Shown: in pieces, positions 63,438 through 64,000 of the stretch
Position numbering within the stretch: position 1 is the stretch's first letter
How the letters are laid out: the number at the start of each line of letters is the position of its first letter
Origin: G963662905 sp965230045
GTDB taxonomy: Bacteria; Bacteroidota; Bacteroidia; Bacteroidales; WRLA01
Length of the DNA: 64,000 nt
NCBI GenBank assembly: GCA_965230045.1
Contig: OZ245940.1
Coordinates: 186,001 to 250,000, forward strand
Reading direction: 5' to 3'
Made by a program: the position numbers and the translations under genes
Notes under the pieces: model-generated
Databases searched by the model: none
Seen by the model: the letters and a program-made list of their open reading frames with translations, nothing else
What the model was told of the DNA's origin: nothing

Positions 63438-64000
63438 CTAATCATTTGTGTAGCAAAGGTTTACAACCTTCTTCCGTTTGCCTGATGACAATAGAGGGAT
63501 TTCGTCCACATACTGTATTTTGAAGTCTGCATCATCGCCAAGAAAAGATTTGAATTCCTCAATAAGTTGTTTCTCCAGGTTGAAAGCAGGATCAGCATTG
63601 ATTTTGAAAGTGTAGGACTTTATACCATCCTGAATCAGCTGATACTGTTTAATATCGGTGTATTGCCACATATTTTTGTAAGCGATATAGGAAGAGACAA
63701 TTTGCCCTTTGGTGTCGTAAAGAAGGTCCAGCTTTCGTCCTTCTATTTTTAAGAAGTATTTTTTTTCGGGATTATCCGGATCGCAGACCATCGCACCAAC
63801 ATCTCCCGTATCGTAACGGATCATGGGCATTGCATAATTATAAAGATCCGTGACGACAATTCTTCCCGTTTCGCCTTGAGCAGCGGCTTCGTCCGAGTTC
63901 ATTTTCAGGATTTCGACATGATAACTAGCTGTATTTATCAGAAAATCAGCCTTTCCATTAGGTTCCTGCTGTGCAATAATGCCGTTTTCCAAATTAGAAT
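63438..64000 (-). CDS. CapK/phenylacetate-CoA ligase-like protein, C-terminal part (runs off the window)
   Basis: The frame is open to the window edge, so the N-terminus is missing. Visible features: TGRIVVTDLYNYAMPMIRYDTGDVGAM (the A8 region of adenylate-forming enzymes, with the RYDTGD motif) and a C-terminal subdomain ending PLLSSGKRKKVVNL with the hinge lysine. It matches CapK-like members of the PaaK family found in polysaccharide loci. An internal TTG at 63992 is not the real start. Confidence 0.8.
   Translation of the reverse strand, partial: SNLENGIIAQQEPNGKADFLINTASYHVEILKMNSDEAAAQGETGRIVVTDLYNYAMPMIRYDTGDVGAMVCDPDNPEKKYFLKIEGRKLDLLYDTKGQIVSSYIAYKNMWQYTDIKQYQLIQDGIKSYTFKINADPAFNLEKQLIEEFKSFLGDDADFKIQYVDEIPLLSSGKRKKVVNLCYTND

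Overview
The window reads as chromosomal DNA of an anaerobic or facultatively anaerobic member of the Bacteroidota (Bacteroidales/Marinilabiliales-like; the genus cannot be fixed from sequence reading alone). The signs are type IX secretion (T9SS) C-terminal sorting domains, Omp28, DUF6029, FISUMP and choice-of-anchor L proteins, an S46 dipeptidyl-peptidase, LytTR regulators with membrane-spanning N-termini, [FeFe]-hydrogenase genes, tryptophanase, A-rich rather than Shine-Dalgarno leaders, and many TAnnTTTG -7 boxes typical of the Bacteroidota primary sigma factor. No rRNA, tRNA, CRISPR array, prophage or transposase gene was found.

Layout. 1-4228 (minus): a five-gene, partly overlapping [FeFe]-hydrogenase operon. 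It holds a NuoE-like ferredoxin, a sensory (group C-like) hydrogenase with a PAS domain, a SpoIIE/PP2C phosphatase, a second NuoE-like ferredoxin and a group B-like catalytic hydrogenase cut by the window edge. 4807-9471 (minus): a PNGase F-like secreted glycoamidase carrying a LamG insertion, and a DUF6051-type protein. 9736-13591: a LytTR regulator, an S46 peptidase and a small membrane-anchored protein. 13687-20803: housekeeping genes trpS, rng, a tiny ribosomal-type protein, HU, mutY, acpP-fabF-rnc. 20861-25374 (minus): elbB, a choice-of-anchor L protein without a sorting domain, and a tail-specific protease.

25649-32338 (plus): a second LytTR regulator followed by three phased direct repeats and a tight operon of an iron-sulfur-type flavoprotein, two tandem FISUMP/PKD paralogues and a T9SS-like protein. 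32346-38434 (minus): lnt, a lipoprotein-type MEMO protein, DUF3108, pdxH, a LOG-family protein and an M20 amidohydrolase. 38558-47214: manA, then a tripartite ABC efflux system (FtsX permease, ATPase, HlyD adaptor) divergent from a sigma-54 response regulator and histidine kinase. 47433-53877: nitroreductase, a membrane protein, a secreted endonuclease I, queD, a VirK-like protein, an RNase D-like exonuclease and a PKD lipoprotein. The intergenic regions here carry at least two families of long palindromic repeats. 54253-60182: an MsbA-type exporter, a PpgK-like glucokinase and a TlpA-DUF6029-Omp28 operon. 60675-62051: tryptophanase behind a leader with a 28-codon ORF. 62133-64000 (minus): start of a surface-polysaccharide locus (NeuD/PglD acetyltransferase, PglC-type sugar transferase, CapK-like ligase).

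Most worth following up: the H2-sensing/phosphatase operon; an ATCCCAT-type motif repeated at 20-21 bp near both LytTR genes; the PNGase F-like enzyme with its split fold; palindromes that share outer arms but have unrelated inner stems; and the tnaA leader. All family assignments rest on reading motifs; no database search was run.
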